Assembly (NCBI RefSeq): GCF_900109685.1
Contig: NZ_FOBB01000005.1
Location: forward strand, 310,001 to 374,000
Direction: 5' to 3'
From: Chitinophaga rupis
GTDB taxonomy: Bacteria; Bacteroidota; Bacteroidia; Chitinophagales; Chitinophagaceae
Length of the DNA stretch: 64,000 bases
The notes below the pieces were generated by a model. The model was not told the DNA's origin, ran no database searches, and saw only the letters and a program-made list of their open reading frames with translations. The position numbers and the translations under genes were made by a program. Shown here piece after piece: positions 42,914 to 52,386 of this stretch (position 1 is its first letter; each line of letters opens with the position of its first letter).

Positions 42914-43969
42914 ATGCCGCAAACCCAGCTCGCACACCCCGGTCAGCCGGTTATGGCCACTTCCCTGGAAAATTTCTTTCCTGGTTATTTTGCACTGGTA
43001 ATGGCTACTGGTATCGTATCCATTGGTATGTTCCTGTGGAAGTATGCCTGGTTAGCCGGCATTTTCCTGGGCCTGAATGTATTTTTTTATCTTTTGCTCT
43101 GGATCATTCTTATCCTCCGGATTGTGAAGTATCCGCTGGTTGTATGGAATGATCTTCACCATTCCGCCAGGGGCGTAACATTCCTGACGCTGGTTGCCGG
43201 TAATAATGTGCTGGGAAGCCAGATAGCCATTATTACCGGCCGCATGGATATAGCGCTGGTATTATGGATAGCGGGATTTATACTCTGGGCGCTGATCCTC
43301 TACACTTTTTTCCTGGTCAATATCCTCAAAGAGCCCAAGCCTGCGCTGCAGCAAAGCATTAGCGGCGCCTGGCTGCTGATAGTGGTTGCCACAGAATCGG
43401 TAGCTGTTTTAGGCGCCATTATTGCCAACAGCAGCTCCTATCATTGGCTGATCGCATTTATTTCGCTGTGTTCGTATATGACAGGCGGCATGTTCTACTT
43501 TGTGCTTATCGGTCTGATCCTTTACCGCTGGCTTTTTTTCAGCATGAAAGCAGAAACGCTTACGCCTCCATACTGGATCAACATGGGAGCCGTAGCCATC
43601 ATTACGCTTGCCGGTTCCCGCCTGGTAGCGTATGCCCGTGTACATGAGGAATTAAAAGAGTGGGCGGGTTTCATACAGTCGTTTACGATGTTCTTCTGGG
43701 CTTTCGCCAGCTGGTGGATCCCCTTACTTTTCCTGATGTTTGCCTACCGCCATTTTATAGCCCGGGTACCCTTAAAGTATGATCCCCAGTACTGGTCTAT
43801 GGTGTTTCCGCTTGGCATGTACGGCGTATGTACTTACACCTATGCAGGTATAACAGGGTTTACTTTCATTAAACCTATTTCGGCATTATTTGTTATATTA
43901 GCTTTACTGACCTGGGTCATTGTTTTGATCGGTTTGTTTATTGACCTTGCATCAGCGAGGAAAAGATAG
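42914..43969 (+). CDS. TehA/SLAC1-family anion channel/transporter
   Basis: A 351-residue membrane protein with ten hydrophobic segments. It begins with a sequence typical of the tellurite-resistance/dicarboxylate transporter (TDT) family (SLENFFPGYFALVMATGIVS) and keeps the central pore-type helices. Members conduct chloride, nitrate, sulfite or malate. It starts 20 bp after the channel gene and 39 bp before the molybdoenzyme operon; a role in moving the anion used or made by that enzyme is a reasonable inference. Confidence 0.85.
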   Translation: MPQTQLAHPGQPVMATSLENFFPGYFALVMATGIVSIGMFLWKYAWLAGIFLGLNVFFYLLLWIILILRIVKYPLVVWNDLHHSARGVTFLTLVAGNNVLGSQIAIITGRMDIALVLWIAGFILWALILYTFFLVNILKEPKPALQQSISGAWLLIVVATESVAVLGAIIANSSSYHWLIAFISLCSYMTGGMFYFVLIGLILYRWLFFSMKAETLTPPYWINMGAVAIITLAGSRLVAYARVHEELKEWAGFIQSFTMFFWAFASWWIPLLFLMFAYRHFIARVPLKYDPQYWSMVFPLGMYGVCTYTYAGITGFTFIKPISALFVILALLTWVIVLIGLFIDLASARKR

Positions 43970-44008
43970 TGTCATTGTTTTCTTCCGGATAACCATAAAA
44001 AGGTGCTT

Positions 44009-45073
44009 ATGTATTTTTCTCTCAATAAAAAAGCCGCCTTTATTGCAATTGTTGTTACTCTTTTTTGCGTAATAGTTTCATTTTACGGGTCCAGGAAACT
44101 GCAGAATTTTGACCCGGCATTAATTGCTTATTTATTTGGTACCCTCTTTGCCGTGTTCGGCGTTATTTACCGTTATTGTGTATGGCTGCAAAGACCGCCT
44201 ACCCGCATGTATTTCAGGCGTACCTGGCAGCTGATCTTTACCGGCAGATTTTTCGTGCACGCCTACACGCTGTTAATAGATTCCATCAAAAACCTCCTGT
44301 TCCAGCACTTCATTTATCCCAGGGGCAAAAAACGGTGGCTGGCCCATTTTATGCTGGCTACAGGCTGCCTGGCGGCTTTTGCCATCACCATTCCGCTTAC
44401 GCTGGGCTGGATCAACTTTACGCTGGACCCCGCCACCGCGCTGGACCCTGGCGCCATTAAATTATATAACGCTAATTTTTTCGGCTTTAAAGTGATGAGC
44501 TTTGAGCTGGGATCTGTACTGGCATTTTTAATTTTCCATGCCCTCACCTGGTGCTCATGGCTGGTAATTGCCGGCGCGGTTATATTTCTTGTAAGAAGGC
44601 TCACCAATGCGGGCCTCATCGCTTCCCAAACTTTTGAAGGAGACCTGCTGCCGCTCATCCTGCTCATCTTTATAGCCGTTACAGGATTAGGGCTCAATTT
44701 CAGCTATGCATTTATGAAAGGCATTGCGTACGATTTTATGTCGGTAACCCATGCTATTTCCGTTATTCTTTTCCTGGTATGGATCCCCTTCGGCAAGTTC
44801 TTCCACATTATACAGCGGCCTGCACAAATAGGCGCGCATATTTATAAACAGGAAGGAAAGAAAAAAGGCATGGCCGTGTGCCCGCATACCGGCAAAGAAT
44901 TTACCACGCAGCTGCATGTAGATGATCTGAAGATAGTGACTAAGCAGCTGGGGTTTGATTTTACCCTGGAAGATGGCACCTCGCATCTCGACTACAGCCC
45001 TGAAGGCAAACGCTCACTCCTGGCAAAGGCGCACCTGAAAGCCCGGCAGGAGGGAGGCACCTTTTTTGGATAA
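44009..45073 (+). CDS. Membrane subunit of the molybdoenzyme complex (b-type cytochrome-like)
   Basis: A 354-residue protein with about six membrane helices and a soluble C-terminus of about 90 residues with CPHTGKEFTTQ. Histidines on helices (IFHALTWCSWLVIAG, SVTHAISVILFLVW, FGKFFHIIQRPAQIGAHIY) are placed like heme-b ligands of NarI/DsrM-type quinol-oxidising subunits. I start it at the ATG 44009 rather than the GTG at 44003. It most likely links the membrane quinone pool to the Rieske/ferredoxin/molybdopterin subunits encoded next; no exact family name comes to mind. Confidence 0.7.
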   Translation: MYFSLNKKAAFIAIVVTLFCVIVSFYGSRKLQNFDPALIAYLFGTLFAVFGVIYRYCVWLQRPPTRMYFRRTWQLIFTGRFFVHAYTLLIDSIKNLLFQHFIYPRGKKRWLAHFMLATGCLAAFAITIPLTLGWINFTLDPATALDPGAIKLYNANFFGFKVMSFELGSVLAFLIFHALTWCSWLVIAGAVIFLVRRLTNAGLIASQTFEGDLLPLILLIFIAVTGLGLNFSYAFMKGIAYDFMSVTHAISVILFLVWIPFGKFFHIIQRPAQIGAHIYKQEGKKKGMAVCPHTGKEFTTQLHVDDLKIVTKQLGFDFTLEDGTSHLDYSPEGKRSLLAKAHLKARQEGGTFFG

Positions 45074-45109
45074 CCATCCCGGCATCACCGGGAAAATAAT
45101 ACGACCAGC

Positions 45110-47323
45110 ATGGCAAAACTACCCGTATCCCCCGAAAAACTTATTACCCGTTTTGGTCCTCACCTCAACTTTGCCCCGCAGGAAGGTTATCCCGGAAGGG
45201 ATGAGCCGGATGCCACGGTGAAAACGCATTGCTGCTTTTGCGGCATGCAATGCGGTATACAGCTGCTGGTTAAAAATAATAAGGTGGTAGGCTTTGAGCC
45301 ATGGATGGAGTTCCCCTTTAACCAGGGACGCTTATGCCCCAAAGGCGTGCAACGTTACCTGCAGGATAATCATCCCGACCGCTTGCTGGAGCCGGTGGAA
45401 AGAGTGGAAGGCGAAGGCTTTAAACCTGTTTCCTGGGATCATGCGCTTAACAGGGTAACCACAGAAATTAAACGCATACAGGCCGCCAACGGCAAAGATG
45501 CATTTGCTGTGCTATCCGGCGTTTCACTCACTAACGAAAAAAGCTACCTCATGGGCAAATTTGCCCGCGTAGCAATAAAAACAGCTAACCTGGATTACAA
45601 TGGCCGGCTATGTATGGTAAGCGCCGGCGCCGGTAATAAAAAGGCATTCGGGCTGGATCGTTCTTCCAATAACTACGAAGATCTTGAACATGCAGAGGTG
45701 ATCATAGTAACAGGAGCCAATGTAAGCGAAACTTTTCCCACCCTTACACACTGGATCTGGCGGGCAAGGGATAACGGCGCTAAGCTTATTGTGATAGATC
45801 CCCGGGTTATTCCCCTGGCCAGAACCGCAGATCTGCACCTACCGGTAAAACCGGGAACGGATTCCGCCCTGTATGGCGCCATGCTGAAATACCTGGCAGA
45901 TCATGATATGCTGGACCACGATTTTATCAATAACCATACTTCCGGTTTTGAAGATACGCTTGCCGCTGTACAGGACTATACCCTGGAATGGGCCGAAACG
46001 GTTACAGGCATCGAAAAAGAAAAGATCCGGCAGGCAGCAGAGTTATGGGGTAGTGCCAAGACCAGCTTCCTTTTGCATGCCCGCGGCATAGAGCACCATT
46101 CCAAAGGTGTGGAAAATGTGCTGGGATGTATTAACCTGGTGCTGGCCACCGGCCGCATTGGCCGCCCATATTGCGGTTACGGCACCATTACCGGGCAGGG
46201 TAACGGGCAGGGCGGCCGGGAGCATGGGCATAAATGTGATCAGCTGCCGGGCAACCGCGATATTACCAACCCGGAGCACAGAAAATATATTGCAGAGGTG
46301 TGGGGCATCCCTGAGCCGGAGCTGCCGCAAAAAGGGCTCACCGCATGGGAGCTGATAGAAGCCATACACCGGGGAGAGGTAAAAGGCCTGTTATCTATTT
46401 GCTTTAATCCGCTGGTATCATTACCCAATAATAATTATGTAAGGGAAGCGCTGGAGAAGCTGGAATTTTATGTGTGCATAGATTTCTTTTTAAGTGAAAC
46501 CGCCCGCCATGCGGATCTTGTGCTGGCAGGCTCACTACATGAAGAGGAAGACGGCACTGTTACCACTGCAGAAGGCAGGGTAGTACGTATACGCAAGGCC
46601 GTTAGTCCTCCAGGGAACGCCCGTACAGATACTTCCATCATCCTGGACCTGGCTGCAAGGCTTGGCGAGGCTGATAAGTTCAGCTATGAAAATTCGGAAG
46701 CCATCTTCAACGAATTGCGCATCGCCTCCAAAGGAGGTACGGCAGACTATTACGGCATCACCTATAAAAAGGTAGAAGATAATATGGGTGTGTTCTGGCC
46801 CTGTCCTTCGGAAGATCATCCCGGTACGCCCAGGTTATGGGAAGATAAAAAATTTGCCACACCGGATGGCAAAGCGCATTTTAACCCGGTAAAATTCCGG
46901 GAGCCTGCAGAGGTAACAGATAGTGAATATCCCATAGTGCTCACCACCGGCCGGGTAGTATCACAATACCTCAGCGGCACACAAACCAGGCGCATAGGAA
47001 AGCTGGTAGGGTTGATGCCGGAACCTTTACTGGAAATACATCCTGAGCTGGCGCAGCGTTACAACATACGGCAACGTGAAACCGTGCGGGTAAGCACCCG
47101 CCGGGGCACCGGGGATTTTGCCGCCAATATCGTAGAAACCATCCGGAAAGATACCGTGTTCATCCCATATCACTGGCCCGGCAGAAAATCTGCCAACCAG
47201 CTTACCATCGGCACGCTGGACCCCGTATCCAAGATCCCGGAATTTAAAGTATGCGCCTGCCGGCTGGAGCCGCTGGGCGTGTTTACCCAGCCTGGAGAAA
47301 CAAATGCATTTGACAGTATCTGA
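45110..47323 (+). CDS. Molybdopterin oxidoreductase, nitrate reductase (Nas/Nap)-like
   Basis: A 737-residue catalytic subunit of the DMSO-reductase superfamily. An N-terminal [4Fe-4S] motif Cx2Cx3C-x27-C (C41, C44, C48, C76), the Mo-bis-MGD domains and C168 in GRLCMVSAGAGNKKAFG as the Mo ligand are visible. The RLCM.SA context is like that of assimilatory and periplasmic nitrate reductases. No Tat signal is visible at the N-terminus, so it should be cytoplasmic. The motif GQGNGQGGREHGHKCDQLPG and the C-terminal PYHWPGRKSANQLT are typical of the NasA/formate-dehydrogenase group. Formate or another oxyanion cannot be excluded as substrate. Confidence 0.88.
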   Translation: MAKLPVSPEKLITRFGPHLNFAPQEGYPGRDEPDATVKTHCCFCGMQCGIQLLVKNNKVVGFEPWMEFPFNQGRLCPKGVQRYLQDNHPDRLLEPVERVEGEGFKPVSWDHALNRVTTEIKRIQAANGKDAFAVLSGVSLTNEKSYLMGKFARVAIKTANLDYNGRLCMVSAGAGNKKAFGLDRSSNNYEDLEHAEVIIVTGANVSETFPTLTHWIWRARDNGAKLIVIDPRVIPLARTADLHLPVKPGTDSALYGAMLKYLADHDMLDHDFINNHTSGFEDTLAAVQDYTLEWAETVTGIEKEKIRQAAELWGSAKTSFLLHARGIEHHSKGVENVLGCINLVLATGRIGRPYCGYGTITGQGNGQGGREHGHKCDQLPGNRDITNPEHRKYIAEVWGIPEPELPQKGLTAWELIEAIHRGEVKGLLSICFNPLVSLPNNNYVREALEKLEFYVCIDFFLSETARHADLVLAGSLHEEEDGTVTTAEGRVVRIRKAVSPPGNARTDTSIILDLAARLGEADKFSYENSEAIFNELRIASKGGTADYYGITYKKVEDNMGVFWPCPSEDHPGTPRLWEDKKFATPDGKAHFNPVKFREPAEVTDSEYPIVLTTGRVVSQYLSGTQTRRIGKLVGLMPEPLLEIHPELAQRYNIRQRETVRVSTRRGTGDFAANIVETIRKDTVFIPYHWPGRKSANQLTIGTLDPVSKIPEFKVCACRLEPLGVFTQPGETNAFDSI

Positions 47324-47343
47324 CCACATTAAATACGCTCACA

Positions 47344-47913
47344 ATGGAAGTCACCTCCTATAAAACAGACATGGAATTCTTTGTAGACATGCAGCGCTGC
47401 ATCGGCTGCAAAGCCTGTGAAATGGCCTGCGCGGAATGTGAGACGAATGGCCACGAAAGCATGATCCATGTTAATTATGTGGAACGGGCCGTTACCATAC
47501 AAACCACCGTACAGGTATGTATGCATTGCGATGATCCGGTATGCGCTAAGGTATGTCCTGCAGATGCTATCTCGAAAGATGATTTTGGCGTAGTGCATAC
47601 TGCCAACACGGCCCGTTGCATCGGCTGCTCCAATTGCGTGATGGCATGCCCCTTTGGCGTGCCTATAAAAGAGGAGAAGTACGACATGATGATGAAGTGC
47701 AACATGTGTTACGACCGCACCAGCGCTGGTAAAAAGCCTATGTGCGCAACCGTATGCCCCAGCCAGGCACTGTTCTATGGCACCCGGGAAGAGATCAGCC
47801 GAATGCGTCCTAACAGTACGCCGGTAAATACATTCATTTTTGGGCAACAGGAAGTTACCACTAAGGTAAATATCATGATGCCCAAAGGAAGCACGCACCT
47901 GAAAATACATTAA
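47344..47913 (+). CDS. Four-cluster ferredoxin subunit (NrfC/DmsB type)
   Basis: A 189-residue protein with four [4Fe-4S] cysteine groups: CIGCKACEMAC, CMHCDDPVCAKVCPAD, CIGCSNCVMACPFG and CNMCYDRTSAGKKPMCATVC. This is the layout of the electron-transfer subunits of molybdoenzyme complexes. It lacks a membrane helix. It lies 20 bp after the catalytic subunit gene and should pass electrons between it and the Rieske/membrane subunits. Confidence 0.93.
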   Translation: MEVTSYKTDMEFFVDMQRCIGCKACEMACAECETNGHESMIHVNYVERAVTIQTTVQVCMHCDDPVCAKVCPADAISKDDFGVVHTANTARCIGCSNCVMACPFGVPIKEEKYDMMMKCNMCYDRTSAGKKPMCATVCPSQALFYGTREEISRMRPNSTPVNTFIFGQQEVTTKVNIMMPKGSTHLKIH

Positions 47914-47923
47914 ACTGAAAGGT

Positions 47924-48454
47924 ATGTCCGACCAAACTGAAAAAGAACCGAACTGGAAACAGGATTTTCCAATAGAAAGAACGCAATCCACTAAAGTAAG
48001 CCGGCGCGATTTTGCCCGTTTCCTGTGTCTGGTATCCGGTGGACTGGCGGCAGGCAGCGCTTATGTAGCTGTAAAAGCTAACTTTTTTCCGCCGGAAGAG
48101 GTAAAGGGTGAACATTTTGTTTGCAAGGCAATGGAGGTACCCCTGGGAGGCACAAGGTCTTTTGTTGTAGAAGGCAGCAATATCCCGTATATCCTTATCC
48201 GTTTGGAAGATGGTAACTGGAGGGCTTATGAGCAGAAATGCACACACCTGTCCTGCGCCGTGTATTACAAGCCTGGCAGCGGGCAGATCGTATGTCCCTG
48301 CCATGAAGGTTTCTTTGATGCTATGACGGGTGAAGTGCTGGCAGGGCCGCCTCCAAGGCCGTTACCGGCCCTGGAAGTGCTGCTGAATGGCGATGATGTA
48401 TATGTGAAAGCCGCCAGCCCCGGACATAATAAAAATATAACACTTAAAACATGA
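47924..48454 (+). CDS. Rieske [2Fe-2S] protein with twin-arginine-type anchor
   Basis: A 176-residue protein. Near residue 25 it has SRRDFARFLCLVSGGLAAGS, a twin-arginine motif plus hydrophobic helix, placing the C-terminal domain outside the cytoplasm or anchoring it. The Rieske cluster motifs CTHLSC and CPCHEGFFD are complete, followed by the PPRPLP loop. It sits between the ferredoxin and a small membrane protein gene, and overlaps the latter by 4 bp. It is likely the high-potential electron carrier of the complex. Confidence 0.92.
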   Translation: MSDQTEKEPNWKQDFPIERTQSTKVSRRDFARFLCLVSGGLAAGSAYVAVKANFFPPEEVKGEHFVCKAMEVPLGGTRSFVVEGSNIPYILIRLEDGNWRAYEQKCTHLSCAVYYKPGSGQIVCPCHEGFFDAMTGEVLAGPPPRPLPALEVLLNGDDVYVKAASPGHNKNITLKT

Positions 48455-48705
48455 GCAATTTTAAAGACGCGCAAAATAAGGCGCACCCGAACAAGACCAA
48501 CACCCTCATGTCTGCGCTGATCGTTATACTTATTTTAAACGTCAGCATGCAGATCTGGCTGTTGTATACCGGTCTTAATAATGCACTTGGGCAGAACAGG
48601 GATATTGCATTGCCTGCCTTCATTGCCTCGCTGGTCTTGTTCCTGATAGGTTTCTTTTGGTTATATTTTCTGCCGATGGGCTACCGGAAGAATAAGAAGA
48701 AATAA
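48451..48705 (+). CDS. Small two-helix membrane protein of the molybdoenzyme operon
   Basis: An 84-residue protein with a polar, Lys/Asn-rich N-terminus and two membrane helices (LMSALIVILILNVSMQIWLL and IASLVLFLIGFFWLYFLP), ending in RKNKKK. Its ATG overlaps the Rieske stop codon. It has the form of a small structural subunit of a respiratory complex. No motif of its own is recognised. Confidence 0.8.
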   Translation: MSNFKDAQNKAHPNKTNTLMSALIVILILNVSMQIWLLYTGLNNALGQNRDIALPAFIASLVLFLIGFFWLYFLPMGYRKNKKK

Positions 48706-48709
48706 CCGC

Positions 48710-50581
48710 TTACAGCTCCAAACAAACTACCTTTCCATCTGCCGCTGTTGCTATCAGTGTTTTCTCATTCACCGGCTGCACCGTATTTACCAGGCAATTG
48801 GAAAATTTATGCATCCATTTTAAGCTGCCATCTTTAGCAGACAAAGCATACACCACCCCTGACTGCGTAGGCACATACACTACACCCCGGTATTCGTTAA
48901 TAGGAGACGGGCAGATCTCATAACCCAGCGCCACCGGCGATTTCCATACTACTTCCTGGTCTGCGGAATGCGTGTTAAAGGCAATTACTGCGCCCTGCAT
49001 GGTTTTGGCATATAAGCGGTTACTGTCCGGCGAAAGCCCCATGGATTCCCGCACGCGGTTAGCAGTATCACGGTGCCGCCATAGCTGCTGCCCGGTATTG
49101 GCATCCAGCGCCGTCATGTACTGATCCGGCGCTACAATAAACAGCTTATTGCTGCAGGCTGCCGGCCAGCAGGCAGCAGGGGAGAACATACGGTTGCTGG
49201 CGCCATTGTTCCAGGTCCAGCTGCGATGGCCGGTATTTGCATCCAGCGCATACAGGTCATTTCCCCAGGAGCCAAAGTATACCTTGTTGTTATAGATCAG
49301 CGGTTTGGTTTCCACAAAATTGCGCACGCTGTCAAAGTCCCATAGCTGCTGCCCGCTGTTAATGTCCCATGCCCGGCAATGCCCGTCAGAACCGGCTATA
49401 ATGGCCGTATTGCGGTACAGCGCTGCGGAGCTTACAATGGCTTTTTGCGTGGCCTGCTGCCAGCGCAGCTGTCCGTTACGTGCATCCAGGCAATATACAT
49501 TCCCATCTGTACAGGGCACAATTACATTATTGCCCTGTACTAACGGGGTGGCATATATTTTCCCTTTGGCGGAGAACTGCCATACAGGCTTGCCGGCTTT
49601 CAATGTTACGGCTTTTATATCGCCATTGGTGTTGGTATAAATTACTTTGTCTTTGACGATAGCTACACCGCTGCCGATATCTCCCTGCTCCTGCAGGCTC
49701 CATTTTTCATGTACCTGCGGAAAGGTTTGATTCACCTCAAAGCGGGGGCGGGGCGGGTTAGGCATCCACTGTGGCGTTTCGTTGGTATGCAGAGCCACGG
49801 CATGCCAGACGGGTAAGGTGGCCTGTTCAGGCCTGCGCTCATTAAACACCAGTGAATCATGCACCATAGATACAAGGTTGTAACCGCCAATGGCAGCCTT
49901 TGCACGGAGGTTAGAGCGGCACATGATGCCGGGTATGCCTTCAAAATTATATTTGTGATTAGCATGGCCATGCCCGCAGATGATGGCTTTCAGGTTGCGG
50001 TCCTTCATACGGTCCAGCACTTCGTACCAGTTATTCAGGCTGCTGTCCTGCGGGTAGTGGTTCACAAAAATGATGGGCATTTTTTTATCCGGCTGTTGCT
50101 GCAGTTGTTGTTCCAGCCACACAATATTTTCACGCGGTATTTGCCCGGGGCCCATGCGCATGTTAGGCCCGCAGCTGGTGCCCAGGAACCAGTAACCCTT
50201 ATATTGAAAGCTAAATGTTTCCGCGCCAAACACAGTACGGAAGGTATTACACCCGCTCTCCGACCATTTGGCGTCATGATTGCCCGGCACAATATACCAG
50301 GGCTTATTCAGCCGGCTGATGATGCTTTTAGCCAGCTGCAGCTCCTCATCCGATCCAAATTCTGTAATATCACCTGAGAACATTACAAACGCGACATCCG
50401 GCTGTGCATTAATATCCCGTATGGTCCTTTCCAGATCCTCCTTCGCTGTTTCACTCCCAATATGCGTATCAGACACCATCGCAAACCTGAACAGCGTATC
50501 CTGTGCCGATAGCGGCATACACACAGCCCCACACAACACTATCATCCAACAAAAACAGGCAACAAAATATTTCATATACAT
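48710..50581 (-). CDS. Exported metallophosphoesterase with PQQ-type beta-propeller
   Basis: Signal peptide (MKYFVACFCWMIVLCGAVCM) followed by a calcineurin-like phosphoesterase domain (about 35-290): FAMVSDTHIG, MFSGDITEFG, VPGNHD, NHYP and CGHGHAN. The second half is a beta-propeller of PQQ/quinoprotein repeats (GDIKAVTLKAGKPVWQFSA; VYCLDARNGQLRWQQ; LYALDANTGHRSW; ALDANTGQQLW). I set the start at 50581; the ATG at 50575 is equal. It is the last gene of the SusCD operon, so it may clip a phosphate ester from the imported ligand while the propeller binds it (inference). Confidence 0.88.
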   Translation of the reverse strand: MYMKYFVACFCWMIVLCGAVCMPLSAQDTLFRFAMVSDTHIGSETAKEDLERTIRDINAQPDVAFVMFSGDITEFGSDEELQLAKSIISRLNKPWYIVPGNHDAKWSESGCNTFRTVFGAETFSFQYKGYWFLGTSCGPNMRMGPGQIPRENIVWLEQQLQQQPDKKMPIIFVNHYPQDSSLNNWYEVLDRMKDRNLKAIICGHGHANHKYNFEGIPGIMCRSNLRAKAAIGGYNLVSMVHDSLVFNERRPEQATLPVWHAVALHTNETPQWMPNPPRPRFEVNQTFPQVHEKWSLQEQGDIGSGVAIVKDKVIYTNTNGDIKAVTLKAGKPVWQFSAKGKIYATPLVQGNNVIVPCTDGNVYCLDARNGQLRWQQATQKAIVSSAALYRNTAIIAGSDGHCRAWDINSGQQLWDFDSVRNFVETKPLIYNNKVYFGSWGNDLYALDANTGHRSWTWNNGASNRMFSPAACWPAACSNKLFIVAPDQYMTALDANTGQQLWRHRDTANRVRESMGLSPDSNRLYAKTMQGAVIAFNTHSADQEVVWKSPVALGYEICPSPINEYRGVVYVPTQSGVVYALSAKDGSLKWMHKFSNCLVNTVQPVNEKTLIATAADGKVVCLEL

Positions 50582-50633
50582 CAGTTTATTTCCACCTCGC
50601 ACGCTCTCTTAATTATTAATTCTTAATTATTCA

Positions 50634-52364
50634 TTAATTCTCCCATCCCGGGTTCTGCGTCAAATTCGTATTCAGCAGCAGCTCCGTCCTTGGCAGCGGG
50701 TACAAATACTGCTTGGGATCTACAAACTTCTTATTTGCAGATGGGTGTGCAATAATATTACCGCTGGTACCCTCACTCAGCGCGTGATCCGGCTGCAGGG
50801 AAAGGTATTGCAATGTTTTATCCGGGTTGGCCGGCATGGTGTTTACAATGGCCAGGTCGTTCTTACCATCACCATCCAGGTCGTAGGTGCCTACACCGGG
50901 GAAATAAGCGCCTTTAAAATTCTCCGCCAAAAGCGGGCCTCTTTTCCAGCGCAGCACATCCTGGTAGCGGAAACCCTCCATGGCCAGCTCTACCCGGCGC
51001 TCGCGCCGTACTTCCAGTATAGCCGCATCCGTTATATTGTACTGCGCCTGCAGCAGCGGGTCTGCGGTGAGTGTAGCTATCTGCATGGCCGGCATGCCCA
51101 CACGGGCGCGCAGCAGATTTATGGAAAGGTCAGCATCGGCCTGGGTGAATTGCTTCAGCTCTGCCTTGGCCTCTGCGTAGTTCAGCAGCACTTCTGCATA
51201 GCGGAATACCGGCAGGTCGTTGGAATTAGTGTTGTTGCCGTCCTGGTCTGTGCTGGTTACAAATTTTACGCACTGGTACCCTGTCATGGCATTGGAGTAA
51301 TCCGGTACCAGGGGAGCGGTGGTGCCAATACGTTTGTAACCTGGCGTGCGAATGGTTTGCGACAGGCGTGGGTCGCGGTTCTTCACCTCTTCCCAGTAAG
51401 GCATGGTGGCATAACCCGGCTGGCTGGAAAACGGTGTGCCATCCTTCATGAGGTAAGAATTAATAAGGCTTTTGGTAAGCCCGGGCGCGCTTAAGGTAGG
51501 TACCAGGAACATACCGTTGGCCTGGTGTGTTTTGGTAAGCGTACGGTCGTATACCCGTGCGAGTATGTATTCATCTGTATTGGCCGCGTCGGCAGAGAAC
51601 AGGTTAATGTAATCGCTTTCCGGTTTGCCGGTGCTGTATAATTTATACGTACCGCTTTGCATGATCTGCTGTGCAGCCACAATACCCTGCTGCAGCAGCT
51701 GGCTGCCGTCGCTTAATCCCAGCTCTGTATGATAAATGCGGTAGCTGCCTTCAAATACGCATACCCTTGCTTTCAGCGCCAGCGCTGCCCATTTGGTAAT
51801 GCGCGATACGTTTTTGGCGGCCTTCACATGTGCGGCTGCATAATCCAGGTCGGCCAGTATGCTGTCTGTAACCAGCTTGCGGGGATCACGGCCTTTGTAT
51901 AGCTCCTGGCTGTTAGCTTCCAGGGGTAGGCTGTACCAGGGCACATCGCCAAAGCGCTGCATCTTTCTGAAGTAAAAGAATGCGCGGAAGAAACGTGCAA
52001 TACCGGCATAGTGCGCTTTAACGGAATCTGCTACCTCTGCCTTGTTGTAATGCGCCAGAAAGTAGTTCACATTGCGCAGGGAGCTCCAGGTCCAGTCTGC
52101 GGCAGCAGCATCTGTAGGCACTACTAGGCGGCCGGCTATCAGGTCGCTGATCACGCCGGGTTCCACGTTGTCGCTGGATATGTCGTCCGAGTAAATGCCC
52201 GTACCCGGCAGGTCAGCATAAAAGCTGTTCACATACAGGTCCAGGTCTTTTTCCGTATTAAAGAATGCAGGGGCGGTAATATCACTTAAAGGACTGCGGT
52301 CCAGGAAGTTCTTTTTACAGGCACATAATGCCGCTACGCCCAGTATTATTAAAAACTTTTTCAT
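50634..52364 (-). CDS. SusD/RagB family outer-membrane lipoprotein
   Basis: A 576-residue surface lipoprotein: signal peptide with lipobox ending in CACKKNFLDRSPLSD, a SusD N-terminal helical region (NYFLAHYNKAEVADSVKAHY; RFFRAFFYFRKMQRFGDVPW) and the C-terminal RagB block (EVRRERRVELAMEGFRYQDV ... PLPRTELLLNTNLTQNPGW). It binds the ligand imported by the SusC protein encoded just upstream (22-bp gap). Slightly longer than the first SusD in the window and not closely similar to it. Confidence 0.93.
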   Translation of the reverse strand: MKKFLIILGVAALCACKKNFLDRSPLSDITAPAFFNTEKDLDLYVNSFYADLPGTGIYSDDISSDNVEPGVISDLIAGRLVVPTDAAAADWTWSSLRNVNYFLAHYNKAEVADSVKAHYAGIARFFRAFFYFRKMQRFGDVPWYSLPLEANSQELYKGRDPRKLVTDSILADLDYAAAHVKAAKNVSRITKWAALALKARVCVFEGSYRIYHTELGLSDGSQLLQQGIVAAQQIMQSGTYKLYSTGKPESDYINLFSADAANTDEYILARVYDRTLTKTHQANGMFLVPTLSAPGLTKSLINSYLMKDGTPFSSQPGYATMPYWEEVKNRDPRLSQTIRTPGYKRIGTTAPLVPDYSNAMTGYQCVKFVTSTDQDGNNTNSNDLPVFRYAEVLLNYAEAKAELKQFTQADADLSINLLRARVGMPAMQIATLTADPLLQAQYNITDAAILEVRRERRVELAMEGFRYQDVLRWKRGPLLAENFKGAYFPGVGTYDLDGDGKNDLAIVNTMPANPDKTLQYLSLQPDHALSEGTSGNIIAHPSANKKFVDPKQYLYPLPRTELLLNTNLTQNPGWEN

Positions 52365-52386
52365 TGCTGACGGTTTTTCAGATCAT

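Noticed and set aside
47329..47991. 220-codon minus-strand frame over the ferredoxin gene
   Set aside because: Antisense of a four-cluster ferredoxin with clear Cys motifs; no domain on the minus strand.
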